Origin: JAFNAG01 sp963739235
GTDB lineage: Bacteria; Acidobacteriota; UBA6911
DNA length: 64,000 bases
Assembly (NCBI GenBank): GCA_963739235.1
Contig: CAVTZY010000019.1
Span: forward strand, 34,240-98,239
Direction of reading: 5' to 3'
How positions within the stretch are numbered: position 1 is the first letter of the stretch; every line of letters begins with the position of its first letter. The notes under the pieces were generated by a model. That model had not been told where the DNA came from. It made no database searches and saw only the letters and a program-made list of their open reading frames with translations. Of this stretch, positions 43,558-52,750 are shown in pieces. A program made the translations under genes and the position numbers.

Positions 43558-44766
43558 TTAACGCAATGCCTGGACAGGTGGCATTTTCGACGCGCGTCGT
43601 GCCGGCACCAGTCCGAAAACCAGTCCGACCAGCAAGGACAGGACCACTGCCAGTGCCAGAGGCTCCCAGGAAATTGCCGTCGCATTTGTGGTCACTCTTC
43701 CCAGCACGATGGCAGCAACAATCCCCAAAAGCAATCCGGCCAGTCCTCCGGCTGAGGTCAAGGCAAGAGATTCGAACAAAAACTGAAGGAGAATATCCCG
43801 ACGCCTCCCTCCGAGAGCCCGGCGCAGCCCGATTTCATGGCGTCGTTCCGTTACCGAAAGCAGCATCAGGTTCATCAGCACAATGCCGCCGACAACAAGC
43901 GAAAGAGCCGTAACGGCGAGCAGAATTTTATTCAAAGTTCCTGAGACCGCCGCGCTCAGTGCCGCAACTGCGTCTGCGGTAACCACGCGGAAATCGTCCA
44001 GGTCGGGCGGTTGTATCTGGTGGCGTTCATGCATCAGCGCCCGAATCTCCTGCGTAACCCGTTGCACATCGCTGACGCCGTCCACCCGCACGCGGACCAT
44101 GGTGAGCGTCGTGACGTTGAACATGCGGCGCATCGCGGTCGTCAGTGGAACGACTACGCGATCGTCCATGTCGGTCCCCATTGGGCTCGTGCCTCGAGCC
44201 GGTAGAATGCCCTTTACCTTGTAATTCGCATTGGCTATCCGGATCGACTCTCCGATCGGATTTGCGCCTCGAAAGAGTTCTCGGACGACCGTCTGCCCAA
44301 CCACAGCAACCCGGGCCGTCGCGGAGTAGTCCTGCTCATCGTAGAATTCTCCGTCCGAGACAAACCAGTTCCAGGCCTCCTGATAATTCGTGGACGCTCC
44401 CTGTATTGTGACCTCTGTTGACTGCTCGCGATACGTTGCCGGTATTCTCTGCCTCATTACCTGGGGGCAGATCATCGCGACCCCGCGGATCTGCGACTCC
44501 ACCGCCTTCGCATCATCGAAGGTCAGGGTGGCCACCGTCGGGTCGGGACCCGGCATGTTTTTGCCCCCGCCGGCAAACAGCATGATCGCCGTCGAACCGA
44601 AGTTGTTTACCCGTTGCATCACCTTGCTGTTCGCCGCCTTGGCCATGCTGACCACCACAGTCAAGGCCGCAATGCCGACGATTACTCCGAGCATCACAAG
44701 AAACGACCGCATGCGATTGCGGCCTAGCGCGGTCATCGATTGCCGCATGATTCTTCCGGTTCTCAT
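43558..44766 (-). CDS. MacB-type ABC transporter permease 1
   Basis: The 402-residue protein has the N-terminal segment RMRSFLVMLGVIVGIAALTV and a MacB_PCD periplasmic domain (ATARVAVVGQTVVRELFRGA, NPIGESIRI). The FtsX-type C-terminal half follows with the conserved turn TERRHEIGLRRALGGRRRDI. The start overlaps the ATPase gene by 4 bases (ATGA). It pairs with the permease encoded at 42.3-43.5 kb and with the MacB-like ATPase. Confidence 0.9.
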   Translation of the reverse strand: MRTGRIMRQSMTALGRNRMRSFLVMLGVIVGIAALTVVVSMAKAANSKVMQRVNNFGSTAIMLFAGGGKNMPGPDPTVATLTFDDAKAVESQIRGVAMICPQVMRQRIPATYREQSTEVTIQGASTNYQEAWNWFVSDGEFYDEQDYSATARVAVVGQTVVRELFRGANPIGESIRIANANYKVKGILPARGTSPMGTDMDDRVVVPLTTAMRRMFNVTTLTMVRVRVDGVSDVQRVTQEIRALMHERHQIQPPDLDDFRVVTADAVAALSAAVSGTLNKILLAVTALSLVVGGIVLMNLMLLSVTERRHEIGLRRALGGRRRDILLQFLFESLALTSAGGLAGLLLGIVAAIVLGRVTTNATAISWEPLALAVVLSLLVGLVFGLVPARRASKMPPVQALR

Positions 44767-45527
44767 TTGGCGCCTCGCTGTATCGTCACAGGTTCATCCG
44801 CTGCAGGCACGGCAGGGAGCGAGTCGAGTTCCGCCTGCGCGTCACGAATCGACTCAGGAGCAGCCTCTTCGAAGATCTTGCTGTCGCGCAAGGCCAAAAT
44901 CCGCTGCGCATGCTCGGCGATGTTCTGGTCGTGCGTAATCAACACCACCGTCCGGCCCTCTCTGTTGAGTTTTTGCAGGACAGCCATGACTTCCAATCCG
45001 CTGCGGCGATCCAGGTTGCCGGTCGGTTCGTCGGCCAGGATCAACGCGGGACTGGTAACCAGCGCCCTGGCAATAGCCACCCGCTGCTGCTGGCCGCCCG
45101 AAAGCTGGCTGGGGAGATAGTGCACTCTTTCCGTCAGCCCCACGGCCCGCAAAGCGGCGCTTCCCCTTTCCACCGCATCAGCCGGATATTTGTCGGCGTA
45201 AATCAGAGGGAGCAGAACGTTGTCGAGCGCCGAAGCTCTCTCGAGCAGATGGAACTGCTGGAAGACAAAACCGATCTTCTGATTGCGGATCGCGGAGATC
45301 GTGTCGTCGTCATTGCGGAACACATCCACCCCATCCAGCAGATAGGCGCCGCTGGTGGGAAGGTCCAGGCATCCGAGGATGTTCATCAGCGTGGTTTTCC
45401 CGGTCCCTGAAGCCCCCATGATGGCAACAAACTCGCCATTGTTCACCTGGAAACTGATGCTTTGCAGCACGGGTGTTTCCATCGCGCCTGTTTGGTAAAC
45501 CTTGGTGATATCCGTCAGTTGAAGCAT
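44763..45527 (-). CDS. MacB/LolD-type ABC transporter ATPase
   Basis: The 254-residue protein shows Walker A GASGTGKTT (about residues 37-45), Q-loop FVFQQFHLL, signature LSGGQQQRVAIARAL, Walker B LILADEPTGNLD and the H-loop ITHDQN. A C-terminal extension of about 30 residues is rich in Ala, Pro and Glu. It powers the two MacB-type permeases next to it. Such units move substrates, peptides or lipids in the envelope out of the periplasm and do not pump through the membrane directly. Confidence 0.93.
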   Translation of the reverse strand: MLQLTDITKVYQTGAMETPVLQSISFQVNNGEFVAIMGASGTGKTTLMNILGCLDLPTSGAYLLDGVDVFRNDDDTISAIRNQKIGFVFQQFHLLERASALDNVLLPLIYADKYPADAVERGSAALRAVGLTERVHYLPSQLSGGQQQRVAIARALVTSPALILADEPTGNLDRRSGLEVMAVLQKLNREGRTVVLITHDQNIAEHAQRILALRDSKIFEEAAPESIRDAQAELDSLPAVPAADEPVTIQRGAK

Positions 45528-45530
45528 GGG

Positions 45531-46760
45531 CTACATTCCTCCATTCGTCTTGGGCGCGCTCCGGATTACGACCTTGTCGCCTTCCTTCAAGCCGCCCACA
45601 ATTTCTATCCATTCGGAATCCTTCCATCCGACCCTGACGGTCTGGCGTTCGGGCTGACCGTTGCGCAGGATGTAGACTACGGACTTCCCCTGTTCCCTCG
45701 ATACAGCATGCACCGGCACCGCCAGGACTCCCTTGCGGGCATCCAGGGAAATCATCACATTCGTTGTCATTTCCGGTCGAAGCTGGCCGGTGAGCGGCTC
45801 GTCGATGCGGTGGACGACATCGTAGTACACGACGTTATCCATGATTACGGCTTTGGGGTAGATTGCCTGTACCGAGGCGTTGAAGTCACGGTCCGGGAAA
45901 GAATCCACGGTAAAGGTCGCCCTCTGGCCCACCCGAATCTTCCCGATGTCGGTTTCATCGACGAACGCGTCGACCTGAAGTTTTTGCAGATCGATGATGG
46001 TAACAAAAGTGGGCGAGCTCAAACCGGCTGCCACCGTCTCGCCCTCCTGCGTTGAAACGGAGCTGATAATTCCCGATATTGGAGCGAGGATCCTGGCATA
46101 GGAGACCTGGGCCTCGAGGACGCGCACAGCGGCGGCAGCCTGCTCAAGCTGTGCCGTCGCAGACTTTGAGTCTTCGGCATACCTCTGTTTCGCGAGCTCC
46201 AGTTCGCGCGCGGCGGAAACGACTCGAGCTTCGGTGACCTCTTTCTCTTTGCGAGCTGTGTCCAGTTCCTGTTTTGATACCAACCCTTTTTCGAATAGCG
46301 CGCTATGGCGGCCGAATTCAGTTTTTGCCAGCTCGGCAGTGGCTTCGGCATCTGTGAGGCCGGCTTCAGCCTTTTGGATCTCCCGGGGTCGAAGCGCCTC
46401 AACAGAGGAGATTCTGGCTTCGGCAATCTTGACTTCCGCGCGCCGCTGTTCCAAGAGAGCCTGCTGGTCGTCCTTTTCCAGCTCAGCGATGACTTGGCCG
46501 GTTCGAACCACGTCGCCGATATTGGCGTACAGCCGCTGGACACGCCCCGAAACCCGGGAGCCGACGCGCACTTCGGCGCCAACCATGGCAGTGACTTTTC
46601 CGGTAGCCGCTACACTGGCAACAAGATCACGGCGTTGCACGGATACCACGGAGATGCCCTGATCTGCCGCTTGCGGGCTCGCTCGACTCAGCAGCCACCA
46701 GGAGCCTCCACCGGCGAGAACCAAGATTGCTAAAAGGATCAAAACCCATCGAAGCCTCAT
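45531..46760 (-). CDS. Periplasmic adaptor protein, MacA-like (RND/MFP family)
   Basis: The 409-residue protein has an N-terminal membrane anchor (WVLILLAILVLAGGGSWWLL). The lipoyl half (VAATGKVTAMVGAEVRVGSR) is followed by a long coiled-coil hairpin (about residues 95-230, with EQRRAEVKIAEARISSVEAL). The second lipoyl half contains ARILAPISGIISSV, followed by beta-barrel and membrane-proximal domains. It joins the inner-membrane ABC transporter to an outer-membrane TolC-type channel; no such channel gene is in the window. Genes for ATPase and permeases follow in order on the same strand. Confidence 0.92.
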   Translation of the reverse strand: MRLRWVLILLAILVLAGGGSWWLLSRASPQAADQGISVVSVQRRDLVASVAATGKVTAMVGAEVRVGSRVSGRVQRLYANIGDVVRTGQVIAELEKDDQQALLEQRRAEVKIAEARISSVEALRPREIQKAEAGLTDAEATAELAKTEFGRHSALFEKGLVSKQELDTARKEKEVTEARVVSAARELELAKQRYAEDSKSATAQLEQAAAAVRVLEAQVSYARILAPISGIISSVSTQEGETVAAGLSSPTFVTIIDLQKLQVDAFVDETDIGKIRVGQRATFTVDSFPDRDFNASVQAIYPKAVIMDNVVYYDVVHRIDEPLTGQLRPEMTTNVMISLDARKGVLAVPVHAVSREQGKSVVYILRNGQPERQTVRVGWKDSEWIEIVGGLKEGDKVVIRSAPKTNGGM

Positions 46761-46949
46761 GCGCTCACCTCAAAACTTACTTGATCCCTCGCATCGGAGG
46801 CGCGGCCGGCAGGCGCGACACCTTCCCGCGCTTGTCATCCTCTAGAACTACGTTGTTCGCGCCGAATGTCCCCCCGATCGCGCTTGGGATGGAGGACCTG
46901 GACGCCGGCATGCATAACGCACATTTCCTGTTCACCTTAAGCTGGACTT

Positions 46950-47414
46950 CTATTTCTTCCTCTCGCGCGCACCTGCGGGGAGCCATGGCGGACCCGGTGC
47001 GCCCTGCGCCTGGATGCGGGACTTAAGCAGGGCAAAGAACTTCGTCCGCTGCTCGGCATTCAATATCTGCTTGTCCGCCAGCAGATGCTCTATAACCAGG
47101 CTCTGCATCGAGTGCTGGGTTGAGTGAATCTCCTGAAATTTCGCATCGATCGCCTGCCGATCTATCGGGTCGGCGGCGATCAGATCCATCAGCTCGAGAT
47201 GTTTCGCTATGATCCTGTCTCCGGTATCATTGAGCGCACTAAGGAAACGATCACGTCCGGCCTCGATTCGGACCCGTTGGTCTTCAGAGAGATTTAGGTC
47301 TTCATAGGCGAACCGCGGCCGATCGCTGTACCTGCGAACACCATAGCCCACCACAAAAGCGAGGTTTAGGGCCACGGAGAAGATCACAGCCAGAGTCTTG
47401 ATATGTCGTCTCAT
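46950..47414 (-). CDS. Periplasmic CpxP/Spy/CnrX-like metal-stress sensor protein
   Basis: I start at ATG 47414 (MRRHIKTLAVIFSVALNLAF), which gives a membrane anchor or signal peptide. The mature part is a four-helix type with LTXXQ-like repeats: NLSEDQRVRIEAGRDRFL and NAEQRTKFFALLKSRIQ. It resembles heavy-metal-resistance proteins (Spy/CpxP, CnrX) that sense metal or misfolded proteins in the periplasm. Its ATG overlaps the anti-sigma gene by 4 bases. Together with the sigma and anti-sigma genes it looks like a three-part CnrXYH-type signalling cascade for the efflux genes that follow. Confidence 0.82.
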   Translation of the reverse strand: MRRHIKTLAVIFSVALNLAFVVGYGVRRYSDRPRFAYEDLNLSEDQRVRIEAGRDRFLSALNDTGDRIIAKHLELMDLIAADPIDRQAIDAKFQEIHSTQHSMQSLVIEHLLADKQILNAEQRTKFFALLKSRIQAQGAPGPPWLPAGARERKK

Positions 47415-47860
47415 CGCTTGCCTCCTACGTAGGCTGCGACAATCGGCCCCCGGGAGGTCATGCTGACCCATTGCATCTCATCGCCCGCCGAGCGCGGGGA
47501 TGGCAGCGAAGCGCTGCCGATCACAAGACCCAGGTAGCAGGCTGCCACCGAGACGGCCACAGCCGCGAACCGCATTGAAAACGACCAATCCCTCCAGAAA
47601 ACAAGCAGGTCCCATGCCGAGGAGGTGGCGGCCGCTTGCGCGTGCGCCTGAGCCATGATCCTGTGAGCCAGGGCTCCTGGGACCGGTGGAATCACGAGCG
47701 CCTGTTGGAAGATTCTGGAGACATCTCTGATTTCATCGAGTTGCTGGCTGCACAGGCGGCAGCCTTGAAGATGGCTCTCCACAAGAAGACGCTCGGCCAG
47801 AGGCAGTTCTCCGTCATGGTAACGGCCAAGTCGATTATTGATCTGCCTGCAATCGAACAC
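47411..47860 (-). CDS. Zinc-finger anti-sigma factor
   Basis: The 149-residue protein has the anti-sigma zinc-binding signature RLGRYHDGELPLAERLLVES with HLQGCRLC (H-x3-C-x2-C, about residues 15-38). One membrane segment follows (FAAVAVSVAACYLGLVIGSA) and a short periplasmic tail. It should hold the ECF sigma factor encoded just upstream at the membrane until a periplasmic signal arrives. The sigma gene ends 111 bp before it, a somewhat long gap; coupling to the next gene is by ATGA. Confidence 0.88.
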   Translation of the reverse strand: MFDCRQINNRLGRYHDGELPLAERLLVESHLQGCRLCSQQLDEIRDVSRIFQQALVIPPVPGALAHRIMAQAHAQAAATSSAWDLLVFWRDWSFSMRFAAVAVSVAACYLGLVIGSASLPSPRSAGDEMQWVSMTSRGPIVAAYVGGKR

Positions 47861-47971
47861 TTTTCGATTCCTCCATCTTTTGAAACACCCTTATAAACGG
47901 GCCAGTGTGCAAAATCCCCCGCCAGCAATCGAGAATTTCCATAAAACCCTCGCCGCAGGGGAAATCCAAGT

Positions 47972-48580
47972 TCACCTTTTGCCGCAAAATGGTTTTGGCT
48001 GGAAACGATTCTTGATGAAGTCCAGGCGACCGCGAAGGGCCTGTCGGGCTCTCTGTAAAAGGGAGTCCACCGCCTTCGCGGAGGTGCTCATTGCCTCGGC
48101 GATCTCCGTATAAGTGAAGCCCTCCAAGTGACGCAACAGGAGCGCCATTCGTTGCGGGGGAGGAAGCTCTTCGAGCGCCCGCCGTATTTCTTTTGCAGTT
48201 TCGTCGTTGCGGAAAACGGCCTCCGGATCCCTTGCGGTATCGGCGCGATCAGGCAGGGCCTCGCGGTAGGCCGGGCGCTTCTTTGCGCGATAATCCAGGC
48301 AGAGGCGGACGACAATTCGGCTGAAGTAGGTGCGGAATCGGGCTGTGGGCTGATAGCGAGGAGCGGCCCGCAAAAGCTTGAGAAAGGCCTCCTGAACAAT
48401 ATCCTCCGCCTCGGCGGCATCCCCAAGATAATGCACCGCCAAAGCCCAGGCAGCGGACTGATTCCGGATCACCAGTTCCTCGAAGGCGCCCGAGTCCCCT
48501 TCCGCAGCCCGCACCATCAGCAGCGCGTCTTTATCCTCCCCGGGCGGTAGGCCCGCCGAATCTTGTGTCGCCTTGTCCAT
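47972..48580 (-). CDS. ECF-type RNA polymerase sigma factor
   Basis: The 202-residue protein has region 2 (AFEELVIRNQSAAWALAVHY, GDAAEAEDIVQEAFLKLLRA) and region 4 (LEELPPPQRMALLLRHLEGF, TYTEIAEAMSTSAKAVDSLL), the full ECF layout without region 3. It is first in an eight-gene minus-strand operon with its anti-sigma factor, a periplasmic sensor and efflux genes. It most likely switches on this operon itself. The divergent gap to the next gene (48581-48941) should hold the promoter; I could not assign a -35/-10 pair with confidence. Confidence 0.93.
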   Translation of the reverse strand: MDKATQDSAGLPPGEDKDALLMVRAAEGDSGAFEELVIRNQSAAWALAVHYLGDAAEAEDIVQEAFLKLLRAAPRYQPTARFRTYFSRIVVRLCLDYRAKKRPAYREALPDRADTARDPEAVFRNDETAKEIRRALEELPPPQRMALLLRHLEGFTYTEIAEAMSTSAKAVDSLLQRARQALRGRLDFIKNRFQPKPFCGKR

Positions 48581-48941
48581 ATATGGCAGGAATCACCCAT
48601 CAACGGGCAACGAATATGTGAAACCGATTTTCCGGATCCAGGGCGGCTCTGGATTGCCGCCGAACCAACCTCACGTCAAGACAGTCAGTTCACTGGGAAA
48701 CAACCGCGCCTTGGCCTCGGTTTGATAATGTACCACGATGGCTCTCTAGGAGCAGAAGTCGGTTTATTTTGGCAGGCCAAGGCCCAGCCAAAAAATTTTG
48801 AAAACAAACAGTCCTGCCGGCCCATCAACGAGCGGCAACGCGAGATTGAACGCCGTATTGATCCCATTAGCGTGGTAGCATGAATAGTTGGTATTGGTCG
48901 TCTTTGCTGAAAAGAGATATCCAGACGGGAGAAACAACCTT

Positions 48942-49610
48942 ATGAGAAACCGATTTGCCTTGACAGCTTTGATTTTTCTGCCGGCCTATCTCGCTGCTCA
49001 GAATCCAGGCAAGATGACTATGGAAGAGATGCATAAGCTACACCAGGATCCGAAGGCCTATGTTGCATTGCTGGAAGACCCGCAGCGCGATGCCTACCAG
49101 AAGCCGCATGACGTAGTTATGGCTCTCGACTTGAAAGAAGGGGAAGTTGTGGCGGACATCGGCGCCGGGTCAGGCTACTTTGCATGGCGGTTTACCCACC
49201 ACGTCGGCGACAAGGGGAAGGTTTATGCAGTCGACATCAACCCTGACATGATCGTATACATGAATCGCCGCTTCCGGGATATGCAGCTCAAGAATATCGC
49301 GACCGTTCTTGCAGCGCCTGATGACCCATTGCTTATGGACGCTTCGATCGACCGGTTTTTCTTCTGCGACACCTGGCATCATATCGAAAACCAGACGCAG
49401 TACCTGACCTTGATGAAGAAAATGCTCAAACCCGGAGGCCAGGTCATCATGATTGAATTTCAGAAAAAGGACCTGCCGTTGGGCCCGCCACCTGAAATGA
49501 AGATCGCCCGCGAAGATCTGGTGAAGCAGATGGAAACCAACGGATTCAAGCTGGCCAAAGAGCACACGTTCCTGCCCTACCAGTACTTTCTCGTTTTCAC
49601 GCTGAAATAG
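48942..49610 (+). CDS. Exported class I SAM-dependent methyltransferase
   Basis: The ATG at 48942 opens a signal peptide (MRNRFALTALIFLPAYLAAQ). The methyltransferase domain follows: EGEVVADIGAGSGYFAWRFT (motif I), AVDINPDMIVYMNRR (motif II), and LKPGGQVIMIEFQKKDLP (post-motif). The protein is 222 residues long. A secreted SAM methyltransferase is odd, because SAM is cytoplasmic; still, such proteins with signal peptides occur widely in Acidobacteria and neighbours. The N-terminal MTMEEMHKLHQDPKAYVALL is a conserved-looking lead. Its 3' end overlaps the convergent transporter gene by 14 bases. Confidence 0.85.
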   Translation: MRNRFALTALIFLPAYLAAQNPGKMTMEEMHKLHQDPKAYVALLEDPQRDAYQKPHDVVMALDLKEGEVVADIGAGSGYFAWRFTHHVGDKGKVYAVDINPDMIVYMNRRFRDMQLKNIATVLAAPDDPLLMDASIDRFFFCDTWHHIENQTQYLTLMKKMLKPGGQVIMIEFQKKDLPLGPPPEMKIAREDLVKQMETNGFKLAKEHTFLPYQYFLVFTLK

Positions 49611-50250
49611 ACCTCGTGGCGTTCTGATCGCAGGTGTGATTAAGCTTCAGTTCCGCATACGCTTCGCGGGCTACAAGAAACGCCGAATGAAGAAATACGG
49701 CACAAATAAGCGCGCCCACTGCAATGTCGGGCCACGGCGACGCGTTCACCGATACGGCCCACGCCGCCAGCAACACCGAGACGTTGGCAGTCACGTCGTT
49801 TCGCGAACATAGCCAGACCGAACGCATGTTGATGTCCTCGGCTCGGTGGCGCCACAGAAGGGCAAAACAGATCCCATTCACGGCCAGCGCTAGGCCACCG
49901 ATCGCTCCCATCGCTTCAAACGCCGGAACCTGCGGATGGACGAGCTTATATAGGAGCTGACCGATCACGAGCATTCCGAAGAGGGCCATCACCCCTGCCT
50001 TGGCCGCCGCGGCCCGTGCTTTCCATAGCGGGCCCCGATCAACGACGTACAGACTGAAGCTGTACACCAGGGTGTCGCCCAACATGTCCAACGAGTCGGC
50101 GAGCAGCGCCACCGAACCGGCAAGCAAGCCCGAGATGAGCTCGACGACGAACATGACAGCGTTCGCCAACAACACCAGTCGGAGCGTGCCCGTTTGACGC
50201 TTCCGGAGTTGTTCAAGTGCGCAGGATTTTCCAGTGCAGCAATCGCTCAT
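49597..50250 (-). CDS. Cation diffusion facilitator-like transporter
   Basis: I start at ATG 50250 (MSDCCTGKSCALEQLRKRQT). The N-terminal Cys cluster CCTGKSC may bind metal. The membrane core has about six segments, with metal-site candidates in LADSLDMLGDTLVYSFSLYV (segment II) and CSRNDVTANVSVLLAAWAV (segment V); in many CDF proteins these read HxxxD and HxxxD. No long cytoplasmic C-terminal domain is present, so the protein is short (about 217 residues), as in the CDF-like proteins of mercury or cobalt regions. It likely exports a divalent metal ion. Confidence 0.82.
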   Translation of the reverse strand: MSDCCTGKSCALEQLRKRQTGTLRLVLLANAVMFVVELISGLLAGSVALLADSLDMLGDTLVYSFSLYVVDRGPLWKARAAAAKAGVMALFGMLVIGQLLYKLVHPQVPAFEAMGAIGGLALAVNGICFALLWRHRAEDINMRSVWLCSRNDVTANVSVLLAAWAVSVNASPWPDIAVGALICAVFLHSAFLVAREAYAELKLNHTCDQNATRSISA

Positions 50251-50460
50251 GGTCCCCTTAACTCCCACCTTGAGCAGATAAGCCTCCAGGGCTTAGGGAC
50301 TCGGTGGTGCTTTTCCAGTCACTTCACGCTACGCAACGCCAATCGATGATTTTCACCCCGTAACCGACAATGATGTTGGCATGAAGCGCCCCGATACTTG
50401 TCCAATGCGGACATGTATGGGCTCAGAATGAACGGCATGCGTCGAGCCCAGTCGACAAAC

Positions 50461-51719
50461 TTACGGCGTCATCATCACCTGGCCGAAGTGAAGCATCGGG
50501 ATTGATGTCATGATCCCGCCGCTCATCAGCACACCCATCATGATTACGCCCTCGTCGGAAGTCTGGACCTGCAGGAATCCCTGGAAATTTGCGGGCATGC
50601 CACTGAAGAGTTGATCCACAAACTGAGCCGACTGATTTCCGGCAGGAATTAGGATCTGCTTGCCGGCAAACAAGTGGCCAGAGGAATCCTTTAGCATAAT
50701 CTGGATCGTGGCGGATTGCGCTCCTGTATTCACCAAAGCAACGCCGGTAGAGAGATCTCCTTGTAGCTGTATGGGCATCATCGAGTTGAAGTAGAGACCC
50801 ATTTGATACATGCTCGGACTGACACCGACCCGGGATATCGTTTGAGACCCATTCGCATATGTGTAGTAGACGGAAGCCATGACCCTCATGGCGCCTGTCA
50901 TTGCCTGGCCGTCCATCATTCCCAGGCTGGTGGTCGTCGATTGACTATCGATGGCTACGAGCGCCCAACCGGACGCGTCCGAACCGATAGAACGTCAGGT
51001 CCAAGCGTGACATCGCCGCGGCATTGAGCGTAAACGAAACCTGGGAAACCGGGCCACTCCCATTGACGGTCACCGACATGTGGGTGCCGTCGTGGTTGTA
51101 GAAATAAATGGTTCCGGTGGTCACGAGGTTTTGTGACGGCAGCCAACTCATCATCTGGCCATCGGCCCCTCGGCGCTTGCGAGAATTTGACCACTTGTGC
51201 TCGGATAGAGTTGACCCCATTAAAAACGCAAGAGACAGTCGACATCATCCACGCCGAAGGCGTGCAGCGCTTGGCGCGCGGCAAGAATTGCGCTATTTGA
51301 CCCGAAAGAAAACCGTTGTGCTCTCCAAATCGCCGCTGAAGAGCACGGGAAGCCGTTTGGCGCGCGCCAAACGGGCGAGGTGCACTGCACAGGTCCACTC
51401 TTGGGGGCCAAGGCCTGGCAGGCCCGCTGGCTCATTTTTGGCGAGCAGACCCGGTCAAATTCTCGCAAGCGCCGAAGGCCATATTGATCAGAGATATGGT
51501 TGTGACGTAATCCTGTCCCACGGCGATTTGTGGAATGATCAGATTGTGATCGATCTGGTGGCCTTCAAAGCCCATGAACCCGGACATGCCCGGACCCATC
51601 ATACCGGTGCCTTGAGCTCGTGAGATTCTCGCAGATAACAATACGAAAACGAGAACACCTGCAAAAACCACCAATCGGATATTCCTGCCAGGAATTGCCA
51701 TTTTAATGCTTACCTCCAT
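50461..51719 (-). pseudogene. Secreted protein gene, broken by a 309-bp element and a frameshift
   Basis: The N-terminal part has a signal peptide (IRLVVFAGVLVFVLLSARIS) and Gly/Met-rich GMMGPGMSGFMGFEG. Beta-rich segments follow: HNLIIPQIAVGQDYVTTISL, then after the inserted element LVTTGTIYFYNHDGTHMSVT, then QMGLYFNSMMPIQLQGDLST and FLQVQTSDEGVIMMGVLMSG. Removing the inserted element (51168-51476) and one GGCC duplication restores the frame as INMA-DGQMMSWLPSQN. A second break of one reading frame lies near 50,950 (GRVRLGA to AIDSQSTTTS). The repeated beta pattern suggests a surface or adhesin-like protein. Probably non-functional now. Confidence 0.7.
51168..51476. mobile_element. MITE-like element (309 bp) with 23-bp perfect inverted repeats
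   Basis: TCGGCGCTTGCGAGAATTTG with GACC... at 51170-51192 reappears as its exact reverse complement at 51453-51475. A 4-bp direct repeat GGCC (51164-51167 and 51477-51480) flanks it. No transposase-sized frame fits inside. It is inserted in a secreted-protein gene, which becomes continuous when it is taken out. Confidence 0.82.
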
Positions 51720-52037
51720 TACTGAAATTGAAAACGCATATCATATTACGCCGTGTGGCTTGGAAATGTTAGAGGCAACATCCTGCTGAAGCACACCGGG
51801 CAGCGAAGGCGCAGGCATGATCGGCATGATCTGCGCGGCATGAGGTTTTCAAGCTGCGCGACAGATGCCCACCAGATTGCAGAGCATGAGATTGCATCCA
51901 GGCTGGAACCAAGATTCCGAAGCAAAAATGAATCTAATGAGATCCGATCCAAGGAAGCCTACCCGAACGGTTCGCCCCATCGATGGGTTGCTGCCTTCCG
52001 GGTGCTGCTGTACCGAGGTCGACGCGGCCGCGAGCGG
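51720..52037. other. Gap of 318 bp without a supported gene
   Basis: A plus-strand frame (from 51931) encodes LLPSGCCCTEVDAAASG, but it runs as antisense into the methyltransferase gene and has no good ribosome binding site. I see no terminator or promoter that I would name. Confidence 0.35.
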
Positions 52038-52718
52038 CTATTTCTTTGTGGCCCTCACGGCGATGAATGCCGCTCCGTACGGGCCCAGGCGTGCGCAGGC
52101 GCCTTCGACGCGACTCATCGGCCCGGCTAGAAGTTCGCATGGCGGATAGTACACGGCACCGTGGACATTTCCAGCTCGTAGTCCAGCGCTGGCGAGGAGC
52201 TTGTGGAGTTCCCCAGCGGTCCAAAAGTGAGATCTCTTCCAAGTGCCGGCTCCCAGCCAGCCCCGGAATCTTCGCGCAAGGGCCCAGAGACTCCAGCGCC
52301 CAAGTTCTCCGACGATTACAGCTCCACCCGGGCGAAGTACGCGGCTCATCTCCTTGATGGCGATGACCGGTTCATGAATCCAGCACAGCGTCGTAACCGC
52401 GAGGACCAGGTCAAACGAGGCGTCGCGAAAGGGCAAAGATTGGGCTGCTCCCTGGCAAAACCTGATCACAACACCCGATGAGGCCGCCCTGATCCACGCC
52501 GCCTCCAACATGGGGAGCGACCGATCCAAGCCAACGACCTTGCCTCCTCTTCGGGATACCTCGATGGCGTATGCTCCGTCACCGCATCCAACGTCCAGGA
52601 CACGCAGCCCGCTGGGATCACCGACGAGTGAATAGATGGCTCTTTGTTCCAAGTGCTCGGTGAGATTGCCGAGGGCAGATTCTCTCCATCGAGCATAGGT
52701 TTCCGGGGTGATGTTCAT
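52038..52718 (-). CDS. Class I SAM-dependent methyltransferase
   Basis: The 226-residue protein has motif I LRVLDVGCGDGAYAIEVSRR (about residues 38-57), VVGLDRSLPMLEAAW, the acidic SLPFRDASFDLVLAVTTLCW and MSRVLRPGGAVIVGELGRWS. This is the Methyltransf_11 pattern (UbiE-like). It is the last gene of the minus-strand sulfur/redox run, 32 bp after the DsrE-like gene. The substrate is unknown; in this setting a thiol, quinone or arsenic compound is possible, but the three Cys expected of ArsM are not seen. Confidence 0.88.
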   Translation of the reverse strand: MNITPETYARWRESALGNLTEHLEQRAIYSLVGDPSGLRVLDVGCGDGAYAIEVSRRGGKVVGLDRSLPMLEAAWIRAASSGVVIRFCQGAAQSLPFRDASFDLVLAVTTLCWIHEPVIAIKEMSRVLRPGGAVIVGELGRWSLWALARRFRGWLGAGTWKRSHFWTAGELHKLLASAGLRAGNVHGAVYYPPCELLAGPMSRVEGACARLGPYGAAFIAVRATKK

Positions 52719-52750
52719 AGCGCTCCGGGGCGACTCAGCCGGGATCGGCT

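Noticed and set aside
46777..46986. Minus-strand ORF of 69 residues between the adaptor and sensor genes
   Set aside because: It overlaps the end of the sensor gene, lacks a ribosome binding site and shows no family-like pattern.
51931..52149. Small plus-strand ORF with GCCCTEVDAAASG, resembling a Cys-rich peptide
   Set aside because: Most of it is antisense to the methyltransferase gene and it has no good start signal.
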